Shown one piece after another: positions 19,612 to 29,027 of a DNA stretch of 52,442 bases (the stretch's first letter is position 1; each line of letters opens with the position of its first letter). The DNA is from Sphingomonadales bacterium (GTDB lineage: Bacteria; Pseudomonadota; Alphaproteobacteria; Sphingomonadales; Sphingomonadaceae). The notes under the pieces are model-generated. The model was not told the origin of the DNA. It made no database searches and saw only the letters and a list, made by a program, of their open reading frames with translations. The translations under genes and the position numbers were made by a program. The stretch covers positions 1 through 52,442 of the forward strand of contig JAAURJ010000017.1 of assembly GCA_012032285.1 (NCBI GenBank), read 5' to 3'.

Positions 19612-19645
19612 AAAGGCGGAGACCAATGGTCTCCGCCTTTTCCTT
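19612..19645 (+). terminator. Intrinsic terminator after the pilin genes
   Basis: GGCGGAGACC and GGTCTCCGCC form a strong GC-rich stem (19615-19637, tight loop), preceded by AAA and followed by TTTTCCTTTT. It lies 46 bases beyond the second pilin stop. The stem is symmetric enough to act in both directions, and the convergent M48 protease gene ends at 19681. Confidence 0.9.
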
Positions 19646-19680
19646 TTGGTCTTTGTGATAACATAAGTCTAGGCTGACCC

Positions 19681-21180
19681 TCAATAAGTCACAATTTTGA
19701 CTTTTGATCCTGCGGCCAATTTTGCATCGCTGCGCATTCCATTGAGTGCCAAAAAGCGCTCTTTTTGCAAATTATTATAGGCCATGCGGCTGGACAGCGT
19801 TGCGATGCTGTCATTTTTCCCAACTGTCACAATACGCAATATACGCGGCTTGATCGCTCCCGCTTCGGTTGCCGACAAACGGCGCACGCTTTGGTACATT
19901 GTATCAAATGGTCGGGTAGTTGATGGAGCCAACGTGGCAAAGTGAAATGCCTGTGTTTTTGAAAACTCATAAGCAAAAACCGTCAATATATTGGACCCGC
20001 CTTTTTGAGTGGGGACTGTCGCCGTTGCATAAAAAGCCGGAAGACCGTTGACCGTTATTGTCTGAATATCGCCATAACTTACCTGCTGCTCGCCAGCAAT
20101 TTCCTTAAATGCAGAAGCAATATAAGCCGACTTATCACCATTATAGGCCTGTGTATTGGTCGTGAACAGCGCCTGCCCGCCATTGCCGCTGACATTCACA
20201 GACCGATTGGTGTTTTGCATTCCATAACCAGTTGGAACCGTAAATTTCAGCCTTAGATCAGGATGCAGGAAATCCTGCCCCTCAATCACGCCTTGCTTGG
20301 GATCATCGCCATATAGCATATTGTTAATGGCGGCAAAGTGACTGTCCTGTTTGCGCACAGTGCTTGCCTGATAGGCTTTTGCATTCGCCGCCGCCCGAAC
20401 GACCCGTTTCGCAGGATCAGGGTGCGTGCTGGCCCATTCGGGAATAGAACGGGCATCACGCCCGGCCGCCTGGGCGTCCACCGTTGTCTGCATTGCAAGC
20501 GATGTCAGCATATCCGACAAAGCCGATGGATCATATCCGGCTTTGCTGAGATATTGAATACCCAAATCATCGGCTTGCTCTTCTTGTTTGCGGGAATAGC
20601 GGAGCGTAAAAAGCTGGGCCACTGTGCCGGAATATTGTTTCAATCCCGCACCCAAAATCCCTGCCAGTCCGCCATTATCACCAAGCAAAGCACCGCCAAT
20701 GGTTCCGACAGCGCCCAAAATATTTGCCAAAGTAGAGCTTTTCTGTCGCTTTTCACTGTGCCGTGCCGCAACATGGCCCACTTCATGACCTAATACGCCC
20801 GCCATTTCGGCTTCACTATTACACAATCCCGCCAATTGCCGGGTGATGTAAATATAGCCGCCAGGGATCGCAAAGGCATTGTTCACAGGCGAATTTAGGA
20901 AGCTAACCGTAAAATCGCTTTCCGCGTTACCAAGCCCGGACTGGACCGCGATATTTTTTCCCACCCGCACTACATAAGCGGTTTGCGGGCTTTCATAAGC
21001 GCCGCCAAATTCGTTCAATATCTGCGGATGGGCTTCTGCACCTTGTTGCTTTTCCTTTTGGCTGATCGCTTTTGGTGTAGCTGCCGAAGCAACTCCTCCG
21101 CTGCCATCGCTGCCCCCGCCGGCACAGGATAGTGCGAGCAAAGATGCTCCTACGATCAGCACAATTTTATGACTTCTCAT
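19681..21180 (-). CDS. M48 family metalloprotease lipoprotein with C-terminal LysM-like domain
   Basis: 499 residues, BepA/YfgC-like. The N-terminus is a signal peptide with a lipobox-like end (LLALSCAG near residues 15-22). The zinc site HEVGHVAARH is near residues 126-135 and the third ligand in EEQADDLGIQYL near 205-216. A Pro/Gly-rich loop and a C-terminal domain (RILRIVTVGKNDSIATLSSRM) resemble the LysM-type segment found in this family, near residues 445-499. It probably sits in the periplasm on a membrane and degrades or helps fold misassembled outer-membrane proteins; that role is inferred from BepA. AGGAGAGG precedes ATG 21180. Confidence 0.92.
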   Translation of the reverse strand: MRSHKIVLIVGASLLALSCAGGGSDGSGGVASAATPKAISQKEKQQGAEAHPQILNEFGGAYESPQTAYVVRVGKNIAVQSGLGNAESDFTVSFLNSPVNNAFAIPGGYIYITRQLAGLCNSEAEMAGVLGHEVGHVAARHSEKRQKSSTLANILGAVGTIGGALLGDNGGLAGILGAGLKQYSGTVAQLFTLRYSRKQEEQADDLGIQYLSKAGYDPSALSDMLTSLAMQTTVDAQAAGRDARSIPEWASTHPDPAKRVVRAAANAKAYQASTVRKQDSHFAAINNMLYGDDPKQGVIEGQDFLHPDLRLKFTVPTGYGMQNTNRSVNVSGNGGQALFTTNTQAYNGDKSAYIASAFKEIAGEQQVSYGDIQTITVNGLPAFYATATVPTQKGGSNILTVFAYEFSKTQAFHFATLAPSTTRPFDTMYQSVRRLSATEAGAIKPRILRIVTVGKNDSIATLSSRMAYNNLQKERFLALNGMRSDAKLAAGSKVKIVTY

Positions 21181-21352
21181 CCAACCTCTCCTTTACCGAC
21201 TCTCATTCTTATCATAGCATAATCAAATATATGGTCGATGGTAACCCATATTGATCTGCGACCGAATGGCGTAAACGAGCGGTTAGCCCTTTTAAGCGTT
21301 AATAGGCTCAGTGGCCTTCCATATAATAAACCGGGGACAATCTGCCATTAAA

Positions 21353-21685
21353 TCATTTTGCTTCTAGAGATAGTAAATGCTCCACTGCAAAGCGGGCTGC
21401 AGATGTTAGTGCTATTTTGCGCACACGTCTGTCTTTTTTGTCAATTCTTGATTGGATAAATTGTTCTTTTTCAAGTTTTTCCAAATAACGAAGCAATGTT
21501 GTTTCGCCATAATTTAGGCCACCAATAATCCGTTGAACACCTGTTTGCCCTGAGTTTTCATCTACATAAATTCTGAGTAGCAAAATCCAACAAGGTTCAG
21601 CCAAGCGTCCAAACCGCGCAAATAGTCTCTGCCTGTGTGAGTAGTTATTCAACTGCATTCTAGCAATCTGATTTTTGGTATGCAC
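21353..21685 (-). CDS. Winged-helix transcriptional regulator, MarR-like
   Basis: 110 residues. The centre reads as a winged helix: EPCWILLLRIYVDEN (helix 1), TGVQRIIGGLNYGETTLLRYLEKLEKEQFIQ (recognition helix region, residues about 47-80), then a basic wing SRIDKKDRRVRKIALTSAARFAVE. The wing motif DKKDRRVRKIALT is the MarR-type DxRxxR-[KV]xLT pattern. A single domain with no obvious ligand-binding extension. GTG 21685 is the apparent start. Base composition here is more AT-rich than the neighbours by eye. Target genes are unknown; the 170-base space to the M48 gene and the 128-base space on the other side hold no other gene. Confidence 0.78.
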   Translation of the reverse strand: MHTKNQIARMQLNNYSHRQRLFARFGRLAEPCWILLLRIYVDENSGQTGVQRIIGGLNYGETTLLRYLEKLEKEQFIQSRIDKKDRRVRKIALTSAARFAVEHLLSLEAK

Positions 21686-21813
21686 AATCTTCTACCCCCG
21701 AAGTAATGAATTTAGCGAAAATGGTATGATTAACGCCTATTCAGCACTCCAGACTGTGCTCTTAATGCACATAATGCAAAATAATGTTCAGGGGAATACA
21801 CAGCTTAGCTATT

Positions 21814-22539
21814 TTACTCCATTATGGAGGAAATGGCTATGTCTACCCTGTTACCATCTTGAGATAACCGGAAGTGCAGCTTTTCATTGGGTTCCAAACC
21901 GGCAATTTCCATTTCCTCTGTTATAGGGCCATTGACGGCAATATCATGGACGATCCGCACCGCCCTTCTGACCAATTGCTTTTGCTCCAGTGTCGCCGAT
22001 GAAACTGTAATTTCCTGATTAGAAAACCAGGATAAACCCGCGCTGGAGATTTCACCATCACCGTCTGATTTGAAATCAACGAGCGGGAGCACCGGAAATG
22101 CACCGCCGGATAGATATTGCCCCACCACATCACGGAAATAATCATATCCGGACGCAATTTTCGCAGGCGTCCATAGGACCGCCGTTAATGACAATTCATC
22201 GCCAAAGGAAACTGCAAATTCCAATAATTGCCGAATGATCGTCGGGGCTGTCCGGCCGGAACCGATATGGTCCCCCAATTCCAAAGCAATGCACATCCCA
22301 ATGCTATCATTATCAATAGTGCAGAACACCGGTTTATACTCGCTCACCAGCCCTGCACCGCGCGACAAAGAGCAACGAAATCCAGCGCCTTTTATCATTA
22401 TATCAATATGATCATGATGTTCGCTAACAATGGTATAGCCCTGTTTCGCGGCAAGGCGGCGAGTGGATTGCAACAACAGACCCGGCTGCCGAGCGCTATT
22501 CCCATCAAGCAACAATAATAATGACGGCAAATCAGACAA
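21814..22539 (-). CDS. Uncharacterised protein, possibly DUF4261-like
   Basis: 241 residues, soluble, no signal peptide or membrane segment. I do not recognise it with certainty. The segment AVLWTPAKIASGYDYFRDVVGQYLSGGAFPVLPLVDF (residues about 120-156) followed by ISSAGLSWFSNQEI (about 164-177) resembles the core of DUF4261 proteins (WxPS, YL-GAFPVLxLV, GLxxFGxxE). The TTG at 22539 is the apparent start but has no good Shine-Dalgarno, so the true start is uncertain. It stands alone between the MarR-like gene and the ccm cluster. Function unknown. Confidence 0.6.
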   Translation of the reverse strand: MSDLPSLLLLLDGNSARQPGLLLQSTRRLAAKQGYTIVSEHHDHIDIMIKGAGFRCSLSRGAGLVSEYKPVFCTIDNDSIGMCIALELGDHIGSGRTAPTIIRQLLEFAVSFGDELSLTAVLWTPAKIASGYDYFRDVVGQYLSGGAFPVLPLVDFKSDGDGEISSAGLSWFSNQEITVSSATLEQKQLVRRAVRIVHDIAVNGPITEEMEIAGLEPNEKLHFRLSQDGNRVDIAISSIME

Positions 22540-22662
22540 ACAAAATTGCTTTCTATATTTTACAAAAGTTCGCCATTTGTTCTAAATGATAGAATCCGAT
22601 TCTGCAAGTATGCTATTGCAGCATCAACATATGAATTCCCATTTTGGACCAGATACATATCA

Positions 22663-23307
22663 TCATTCCGCAGGAGCAGATGCCTGACTTTGCTGCAACA
22701 TCGATTTCAACCCTGCGACTTGCTCTTCGACCCGCTTTTTCCATTTTGCCTCTTTAGGCGCATTCTCGATCAAGCCCTGCCATAAAGCCAAACATAAGTC
22801 TGGTCGTCCTTCAAACAACAAAACCAGCCCCTTATAATAATCCGGTGCAGGTTGCCGGGGGTTAAGCCTTCGGGCCTGATCAAAGGCATATTGCGCAGGC
22901 GGCGACATCCGCCCTTCCCCAACCAACATCAACTGCAAACCAAGCCCTGCCCATAGGTCGGCCTCTTGCGGATTTCTGCGAATCCCAGAACGGATATAGG
23001 CTGCGGCTAATTTATAATCCCCGTCCCTTGCAAAAGCATCGGAAGCGATCAGATAGGGCCGCGCCCGGCTGAATGTCTGGTCCATTTCCGACCGCGCCAA
23101 TATCATCGCTTCCGCCGCTTTACTGTTCGAAGCCAAAGGCTGAGCCGGGGCCGCCGGATAGCTTGGCGATCCTTGCAACGAATAACCGACAAGCCCAAGG
23201 ACGATCGCGGCTGCCGCCGCCTCCCATGTCTTGCGCGGCAAACGGCCAAAGCGGATCAAAGCAAGCAAAAGCAATATAGAAAGCCCACCCATCACGACCC
23301 AGCCCAT
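22663..23307 (-). CDS. CcmI-like tetratricopeptide protein of cytochrome c maturation
   Basis: 214 residues. Two hydrophobic segments at the N-terminus (about residues 3-19 and 29-46) are followed by a TPR-like region with RSGIRRNPQEADLWAGLGLQLM and AQYAFDQARRLNPRQPAPDYYKGLVLLFEGR. This matches the C-terminal TPR part of CcmI/NrfG, which presents apocytochrome c to the haem lyase. The start is ATG 23307, overlapping the ccmH stop as TAATG; the open frame runs further into ccmH. Last gene of the ccm transcript. Shorter than CcmI of E. coli, closer to a minimal CycH. Confidence 0.85.
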   Translation of the reverse strand: MGWVVMGGLSILLLLALIRFGRLPRKTWEAAAAAIVLGLVGYSLQGSPSYPAAPAQPLASNSKAAEAMILARSEMDQTFSRARPYLIASDAFARDGDYKLAAAYIRSGIRRNPQEADLWAGLGLQLMLVGEGRMSPPAQYAFDQARRLNPRQPAPDYYKGLVLLFEGRPDLCLALWQGLIENAPKEAKWKKRVEEQVAGLKSMLQQSQASAPAE

Positions 23308-23714
23308 TATGGTTTTTCCTTTCCAAACAATCCCCGCGCCATCAATAGTCCAGCGAGCAGCAGCAATATCGGCAGCAACCACAGGATCAGCCCTGCCCCC
23401 GATGCCTCCGGTTCAAAACTGACATATTCGCCATAACGGCGGATCATCCAGCCGCGTATCTGCTCCGGTTTTTGCCCCGCTTTAATCCTTTGCCGCACTT
23501 CGCTGCGCATTGCCCCTGCAATTGGCGCATCACTGTCGGCTATGGATTGCCCCTGACATTGAATGCAGCGCAATGTTTCCATCAGGGCGCTGGCCTCTGT
23601 TTCCTGTGCCGAATCCTCCAATTGCCTGTGCGCATAGGGTGCGTCTGGCCCGCTGCCCTGTGCCATGACCGGCGTGGCCGCCAACAGTAACAAAGGAGCA
23701 AATATCCGTTTCAC
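23307..23714 (-). CDS. ccmH: Cytochrome c maturation thiol protein CcmH
   Basis: 135 residues: signal peptide to about residue 19 (PVMAQG), the LRCxxC motif as LRCIQCQGQSIADSDAPIA near residues 48-66, RGWMIRRYGEYVSFEP near 87-102, and one C-terminal membrane anchor (LILWLLPILLLLAGLLMARGLF). It keeps apocytochrome c thiols reduced in the periplasm for haem attachment by CcmF. The start codon is GTG 23714, overlapping the ccmG stop as GTGA. Confidence 0.95.
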   Translation of the reverse strand: MKRIFAPLLLLAATPVMAQGSGPDAPYAHRQLEDSAQETEASALMETLRCIQCQGQSIADSDAPIAGAMRSEVRQRIKAGQKPEQIRGWMIRRYGEYVSFEPEASGAGLILWLLPILLLLAGLLMARGLFGKEKP

Positions 23715-24240
23715 TCCGCTTCCTTCAGCTTTTCGAGCAATAAGGGGATATGTTCAGGGCGCACCTCTCCTATATGCTGATAACTGATCCGCCCGTCACC
23801 AGCGATCACATAGGTCTCGGGAACCCCGATGATCCAAGCTGCACCTGAAGCCGCATATCAGCATCGGCCCCGATCCGGCGGAACGGATTGCCATATTGTT
23901 TCAGGAACAGCGCCACATTTTCCGGGCGGTCACGCAGGGCGATACCATGAATTTCAACGCCCGCCGATGCCAGCGCCTCCAATTGCGGGGCCTCTATCTT
24001 GCAGGGGACACACCAGCTGCCGAAAAAGTTGAGCAGCCTTGGCCTGCCATCGGCAAAATCTGCGCTCGACAACCCTTCAATCCCATCGGTTGCAGGGGGC
24101 AATTGGAAAGCGGGCAGTTTCTGACCGATCATTTGAGAGCGGACAAAATCATCCTTTGGCGCGGTAAGACCATAAAGCGAAAGCCCGCCGATAAAGGCCA
24201 ATATCGCTAGCGGCAGCCATAATTTCCACCTGCCCGTCAT
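23711..24240 (-). CDS. ccmG: Thiol:disulfide interchange protein CcmG/DsbE (one apparent frameshift)
   Basis: About 176 residues after correction. An N-terminal membrane anchor (residues about 7-25) precedes a thioredoxin fold with WCVPC (FFGSWCVPCKIEAPQLEAL near residues 70-90). The C-terminus is recovered if one G is added to the minus-strand G4 run at plus 23824-23827: GSSG-VPETYVIAGDGRISYQHIGEV, including the cis-Pro VPET that CcmG needs, ending LLLEKLKEAE. Without correction the protein stops early. It passes reducing power to CcmH. ATG 24240 overlaps the ccmF stop as ATGA. Confidence 0.92.
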
Positions 24241-26196
24241 GCAAAGCGCCCTTCCGGTAATGGCTTGCGTCCAAATTTAACCCCCCGGAACATCCGGCCA
24301 AGCAGCGCAATGACGCCGCCAAGCGCGATCAAAAGCCCTCCGATCCAGATCAGCGTCACCAATGGTTTCCACCATAGCCGCACCTGCCACGGCCTTGCTG
24401 CGCCTTCACCGGAATCAAGGCCAGCGCCTTCGCTAGGCTGAGAAATCACGACATAAAGCTGCCCGTCCCATTTGGTCAGCAAGGCGGCCTCCGTCGTTGT
24501 TGTTCGGGGGAAAAAAAGGTGCGCGACTGCGGCTTCATCTCGTCCGTTTTCCCGTTACGGCTAACCTCAAACAGCCCCTCCATAGCCACCCAATTGTCAC
24601 CGACGACCGGCCCCACCTCTTTCAGTTTGACCGTCCATCCGGCGACTGTCTCACTATCGCCGGTTGCCATCGCCGCCAGCCGTTCGGAGGAATAGCCCGC
24701 CTCGCTCGCCATTCCCAAAACCGTCACGGCCAAGCCAAAATGCGCAATCACCATCCCCCAAATGGTGAGCGGCGTGCGCGATAGCCTGCGTCCGAATAAC
24801 GGCAGGAAAGATGCAACCGCCAACGCGGCGGCCAATCCGATTGACAACAATACGAACAAACCCGCAGCGGAACCCACCAAATAGGCGATCAGCATCGCAA
24901 CCAATCCGGCAACCACCGGCGCGATCATATAGCGGCTGACCCTGCCCGCCTCATCCCGGCGCCATCGCAACATCGGCCCAAAAACCAATAACAGCATCAG
25001 CAAGAGCGCAATTGGCACAGTCGCTTTGTTGAAATAAGGCGGTCCCACTGAAACCTTGTCCCCGAACATTTCCGCCAAAAGCGGATATAGAGTGCCGATC
25101 AGGACAATGCCCAATATCGTGCTGAGCAATATATTATTGCCGACAATCGCGCCTTCACGGCTGAGCAGGCGGAATGTCTTGCCCTGTGCCACTGTCCCTA
25201 TGCGCAGCGCAAACAATGTGAATGCGCCGCCCACATAAAACAGCAAGAGCGCAAGGATAAACGCTCCCCGCTGCGGATCGACGGCAAAAGCGTGAACGCT
25301 AGTCAATATGCCCGAACGCACCAGAAAGGTTCCCGCCATCGACATCGCAAAAGCAACCAGCGCAAGCATCACCGTCCACGCCCGAAGCGCATCGCGGGTA
25401 GCAAGCACGCTGACCGAATGGAGCAAGGCTGTCGCGGCGAGCCATGGCAGTAGCGAGGCATTTTCGACCGGATCCCAGAACCACCAACCGCCCCAACCAA
25501 GCTCATAATAGGCCCAATAGCTGCCCGCGGTGATCCCGATCGTTAGGAATATCCAAGCAAGCAGCACCCATGGCCGCATCGCACGAGCAAAGGCCGGACC
25601 GACCTTTCCGGTTAACAAAGCTCCTACTGCAAAAGAGAAAGCGACCGAAAGGCCAACATAGCCGAAATATAAGGTTGGCGGGTGGAATGCGAGGCCGATA
25701 TCCTGCAGCAAGGGATTTAGCCCTGCCCCTGATTGCGGCGCGGGAACAAGTCTTTCAAAGGGATTGGAAGAGAATAGCAAAAAGGCGAAAAAACCGAGTG
25801 CGAGCAAAGCCTGCACCATTAAAGTCGCCGCTATAGTCCGCCGGTCGAGCCGTTTTTCAAGCAAGGCAATCGCGGCCCCGGAGAAGGTCAAAACAGTCAC
25901 CCAAAGCAACATCGACCCTTCATGATTGCCCCATGTTCCGGCCAGTTTGAAAATCAACGGCTTGTCGATATGGCTGTTATTGGCAACCAGAAGCACCGAC
26001 AAATCGGTCACCGCGAAAAGGTAAACCAGCGCAGCAAAGGAGATCAGGCACAGCGCACCTTGTGCGATGGCCGCTGGTGTCACAACCACCGACAGTTCCG
26101 TCCCTTTTCCGGCAAGCGCAGCAACCCGCCGACCAATTGCAGCAATGCCATGGCCGCAGCCAGCCACAATGCGGCGAGTCCCAGTTCAGCGATCAT
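24237..26196 (-). CDS. ccmF: Haem lyase subunit CcmF (two apparent frameshifts)
   Basis: About 653 residues after correction, the normal CcmF length, with roughly 15 transmembrane segments. The tryptophan-rich WWD motif reads GWGGWWFWDPVENASLLPWLAATALLHS, and histidines that ligate haem lie in HIDKPLIFKLAGTWGNHEGS and LAFHPPTLYFGYVG. ATG 26196 (MIAELGLAALWLAAAMALLQ) overlaps the ccmE stop as ATGA; it joins LALAGKGTELS if one G is restored at about 26116-26119. Near the end, SPEQQ joins TTEAALLTKWDGQLYVV if one A is restored at about 24497. CcmF attaches haem from CcmE to apocytochrome c at the periplasmic face. Confidence 0.93.
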
Positions 26197-26660
26197 TGCA
26201 CCAGGCTATCTTGGCTATGCTGCGCTGCGTTCATATCGGTATCGGCGAGTTCGCGCGGGACATAATTTTCATCATGTTTGGCAAGCAGGCTATCAGCCAT
26301 AAAGGTCCCGTCAGACAAAAGACGGCCATCGGCCACCACGCCCGATCCTTCGACAAATAAATCCGGCGTAATTCCCGTATAACGCACGGCGAGCGAGGCG
26401 TCCTTATCCTGCACAGTAAAGCGCACGGTAACGCCGTCCGCATCGCGTTGTATGGACCCCTTCTTCACCATGCCGCCGATACGGATCGCCTTTCCGGGTG
26501 CGGGCTTTTCCTTTACAAGCGTGGACGGCGTATAGAAAAAGGATGCTTCCTCACTTAGCGCCCTTGCCGCGAGCAGCCCCGCAACTATCAAAGCCGCCAG
26601 CGCCAGCAGCGCAAGAAGTAACCGTTGATGTTTGGGTTTCAGGGCTGTCTTACCGTTCAT
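26193..26660 (-). CDS. ccmE: Haem chaperone CcmE
   Basis: 155 residues: one N-terminal membrane anchor (residues about 13-34), then the OB-fold with FFYTPSTLVKEK, RIGGMVKKGSIQRD, VRFTVQDKDASLAVRYTGITPDLFVEG, and the covalent haem site LLAKHDENYVP near residues 127-137 (the His binds haem; Tyr in HDENYxP is conserved). The C-terminus is short and polar. It carries haem to CcmF. The start overlaps the end of ccmD by 11 bases and the stop overlaps ccmF as ATGA. Confidence 0.96.
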   Translation of the reverse strand: MNGKTALKPKHQRLLLALLALAALIVAGLLAARALSEEASFFYTPSTLVKEKPAPGKAIRIGGMVKKGSIQRDADGVTVRFTVQDKDASLAVRYTGITPDLFVEGSGVVADGRLLSDGTFMADSLLAKHDENYVPRELADTDMNAAQHSQDSLVQ

Positions 26661-26780
26661 TTTTCAAATCATCCGCCAATGCTTCGGACCTTCGCATCGC
26701 GCTGTAACTGCTAAGCGATAACCAGATTATGCCCGCCGCTGTCACCGCGAAAGCGGCATGATGAAAGCTTGGTGTGTCAT
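26650..26780 (-). CDS. ccmD: Haem exporter accessory protein CcmD (one apparent frameshift)
   Basis: A 43-residue single-pass membrane protein. After ATG 26780 the reading MTHQAFHHAAFAV continues through the hydrophobic segment TAAGIIWLSLSSYSAM and ends in a charged RRSEALADDLKNER. This needs one extra T in the minus-strand T run (plus 26764-26766); as written the frame stops after 12 codons. The size, position between ccmC and ccmE, and the single helix followed by charged residues are all typical of CcmD, which releases holo-CcmE from CcmC. Confidence 0.85.
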
Positions 26781-26781
26781 A

Positions 26782-27498
26782 TCAACCCTCTGCCAACCGG
26801 CGCATCCGCGCCTCTATTTTCACCTCGGCAAGGGCGCTGCGCATCCGCATCAAAACCACCGCGCCGAACAATAGGCTGAAACCCAATACCGCGGTAAATA
26901 ACGGCCAGAGATAGGCCGAATCAATGCTCGATCCGCCAAGAGTGATGCTCGCCTTTTGATGCTGGCTTTCCCACCAGACAACGGAGCGGTTGATGATCGG
27001 AATATTGACCGCGCCAATCACGCCGAAAACGGCGGCTACGCGGCTGACATTTCCTTTTTCACTGCTGGCATTGGCAAGCGCAATATAACCAAGGTAAAGG
27101 AAAAACAGGATTAGCATTGATGTCAGCCGTCCGTCCCACACCCACCATGTGCCCCAGGTCGGCCTCCCCCATATTGATCCTGTAGCAAGGCAAATCCCGG
27201 CAAAAACCGCACCCGGCATCGCCGCCGCGCGGGCCGCAATACCGGCCAGCGGATGGCGCCATACCAATTGCACAATGCTGGCAATGGCAATCGCTGTCCA
27301 TCCGGCCATACCCAGCCAAGCGGCGGGCACATGGACGAACATGATCTTCACCGTATCGCCCATTAACCGCTCCGTGGGTGTGGCAAACAAACCCCATGCG
27401 CAGGCGGCAAGGGTTAATAGCAAACCCGGCCAGAAAAGCGCCGGAGTAAGCGGTCTTGCAATACGCAGAAATCGGGCGGGATTGGCGAAACGATGCAT
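26782..27498 (-). CDS. ccmC: Haem exporter CcmC
   Basis: 238 residues, six transmembrane segments. The WWD motif GRPTWGTWWVWDGRLTS near residues 129-145, and flanking histidines in MFVHVPAAW and VVWWESQHQKAS, match CcmC, which loads haem onto CcmE. First gene of the ccm transcript here; the ATP-binding partner genes ccmA and ccmB are not next to it and must lie elsewhere. One base separates its stop from the ccmD start. Confidence 0.96.
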   Translation of the reverse strand: MHRFANPARFLRIARPLTPALFWPGLLLTLAACAWGLFATPTERLMGDTVKIMFVHVPAAWLGMAGWTAIAIASIVQLVWRHPLAGIAARAAAMPGAVFAGICLATGSIWGRPTWGTWWVWDGRLTSMLILFFLYLGYIALANASSEKGNVSRVAAVFGVIGAVNIPIINRSVVWWESQHQKASITLGGSSIDSAYLWPLFTAVLGFSLLFGAVVLMRMRSALAEVKIEARMRRLAEG

Positions 27499-27569
27499 AG
27501 CAATTTGGGGTTAGGCGTTTGTGCGCCGCGCTTCAATGGCGAAATTGAAAAGCCGCGTTGCAGTTTACA

Positions 27570-28630
27570 TCAAGCCCTTTGGCCCCGTCCGATCAAGCGC
27601 TGTGCCATACGGTCTGCAATCATCGCTGCGGGCAGCTTATCTTCCTTGCTCTCATCCCATATTGCGGTCAGCCGTTCAGGAATGATGGCTATGCGCCCAT
27701 GCACATCATTGACGCTTGCCTGGCCAAGATATTCAAGGCCGACATTGATGATCCCGCCTGCATTGATGACATAGTCGGGCGCATAGATAATATCTCTGTC
27801 AAACAGGCGCTGTGCATCCCCGGCCGTTGCCATCTGGTTATTGGCTCCGCCTGCGACAATGGCGACATTCAGCGCCGCAATACTATCCCGATTCAATATT
27901 GCGCCTAGGGCATTGGGGCTGAATATATCCGCCTTCATCGTCATAATCGCGTTCAGTTCGGCAATGTCAGCGCCGATTTCTGCCGCCAAGGACTTGGCTT
28001 TATCCGCGTCAATATCGGCAATAGTCAGCTTCGCGCCATCCGCTGCAAGCAGCCTTGCGACGCCGCCGCCCACGCTGCCAATACCCTGTACCGCAATATG
28101 GATGCCGTCCATTTTGTCTACACCGAGCCGGTAACGGGCCGCTGCCTTAATGCCCAGATAAACGCCCGCGCGGTATAGGGTCCAGGATCGCCGCCCGCCG
28201 CATTGCTGTCCGTTACCGGAAGCCCCGCGACATGGCGCGTTTGTGACGAAATCTCCGTCATATCGGTATCGCTCATCCCGACATCTTCGGCGGTGACATA
28301 GCGTCCGCCCAGCGATTCGATCGCGCGGCCAAATGCGTGCAACATGGCAGGCGTCTTGCACTTGTCCGCCGGGGCCAGAACCACGCCCTTTCCCCCGCCA
28401 AGCGGCAGTCCCGCCATGGCATTTTTATAGCTCATTCCGCGGGACAGGCGCAGAGCATCGGTGACGGCAGCCGCGCTGTTGGCATAATGCCAAAACCGCG
28501 TGCCCCCCGCCGCCGGACCCAAATGGGTGGAATGCAGCGCGATAACCGCACGCAGGCCGCTTGCCGGATCGTCGAATAAATGCACTGATTCATGGGCATC
28601 AAAATCGGGCAAGTCCCAGATTGCAGTCAT
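27570..28630 (-). CDS. Leucine/Glu/Phe/Val dehydrogenase family (one apparent frameshift)
   Basis: About 353 residues after correction. The N-terminal half has the dehydrogenase dimer domain with GPAAGGTRFWHYANSAAAVTDALRLSRGM and the catalytic lysine in LPLGGGKGVVLAP near residues 73-85, then YVTAEDVGMSDTDM. The second half, in another frame, has the NAD-binding AVQGIGSVGGGVARLLAADGAKLTIADID and ADIFSPNALG, IVAGGANNQ. The halves join as DPGPYTAR-GVYLGIKAAARYR if one G is restored at plus 28165-28167. The pattern is closest to leucine dehydrogenase, which interconverts branched-chain amino acids and oxo-acids. It stands alone; 200 bases upstream to tRNA-His hold nothing recognisable. Confidence 0.9.
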
Positions 28631-28832
28631 GACTATTGCAGCCTTATTTCAGCAGGAATGTAATTACGAAGGGCCGCAATAATATTACAATATGCCTTTG
28701 TCAAAGGCAGCGCTTATTCAGCCTTAAGTTTACAAAGTTTACACCAACGAAGCCTTGCGGAAGGCCAATTTTACATGGATTTACAAAATATCTAAGTCAC
28801 GTGACGCTAGGATAATAGAGAATGGGGAATGA

Positions 28833-28909
28833 TGGGGCGACCGACGGGACTTGAACCCGCAACTTCCGGCATCACAAGCCGGTGCTCTAACCAATTGAAC
28901 TACGATCGC
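28833..28909 (-). tRNA. tRNA-His (anticodon GTG)
   Basis: Cloverleaf with encoded CCA. Acceptor GCGATCG pairs with CGGTCGC (one G-T pair), D arm TAGTTCAATTGG, anticodon stem CCGGC/GCCGG around TTGTGAT, T arm GGGTTCAAGTCCC. The base before position 1 is G (28910) and the discriminator is C, so the G-1:C73 pair that marks tRNA-His is present and genomically encoded. Confidence 0.96.
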
Positions 28910-29027
28910 CATAGCGCCATTTGAGCAGGCGCGTTGCATATGATGATATGCGGCAAAAGGTCAAGCAATATGGAACAATGTGCGGTATTTGCACATATTC
29001 CATTTGCAAGGCCCCTTGCCGTATAGC

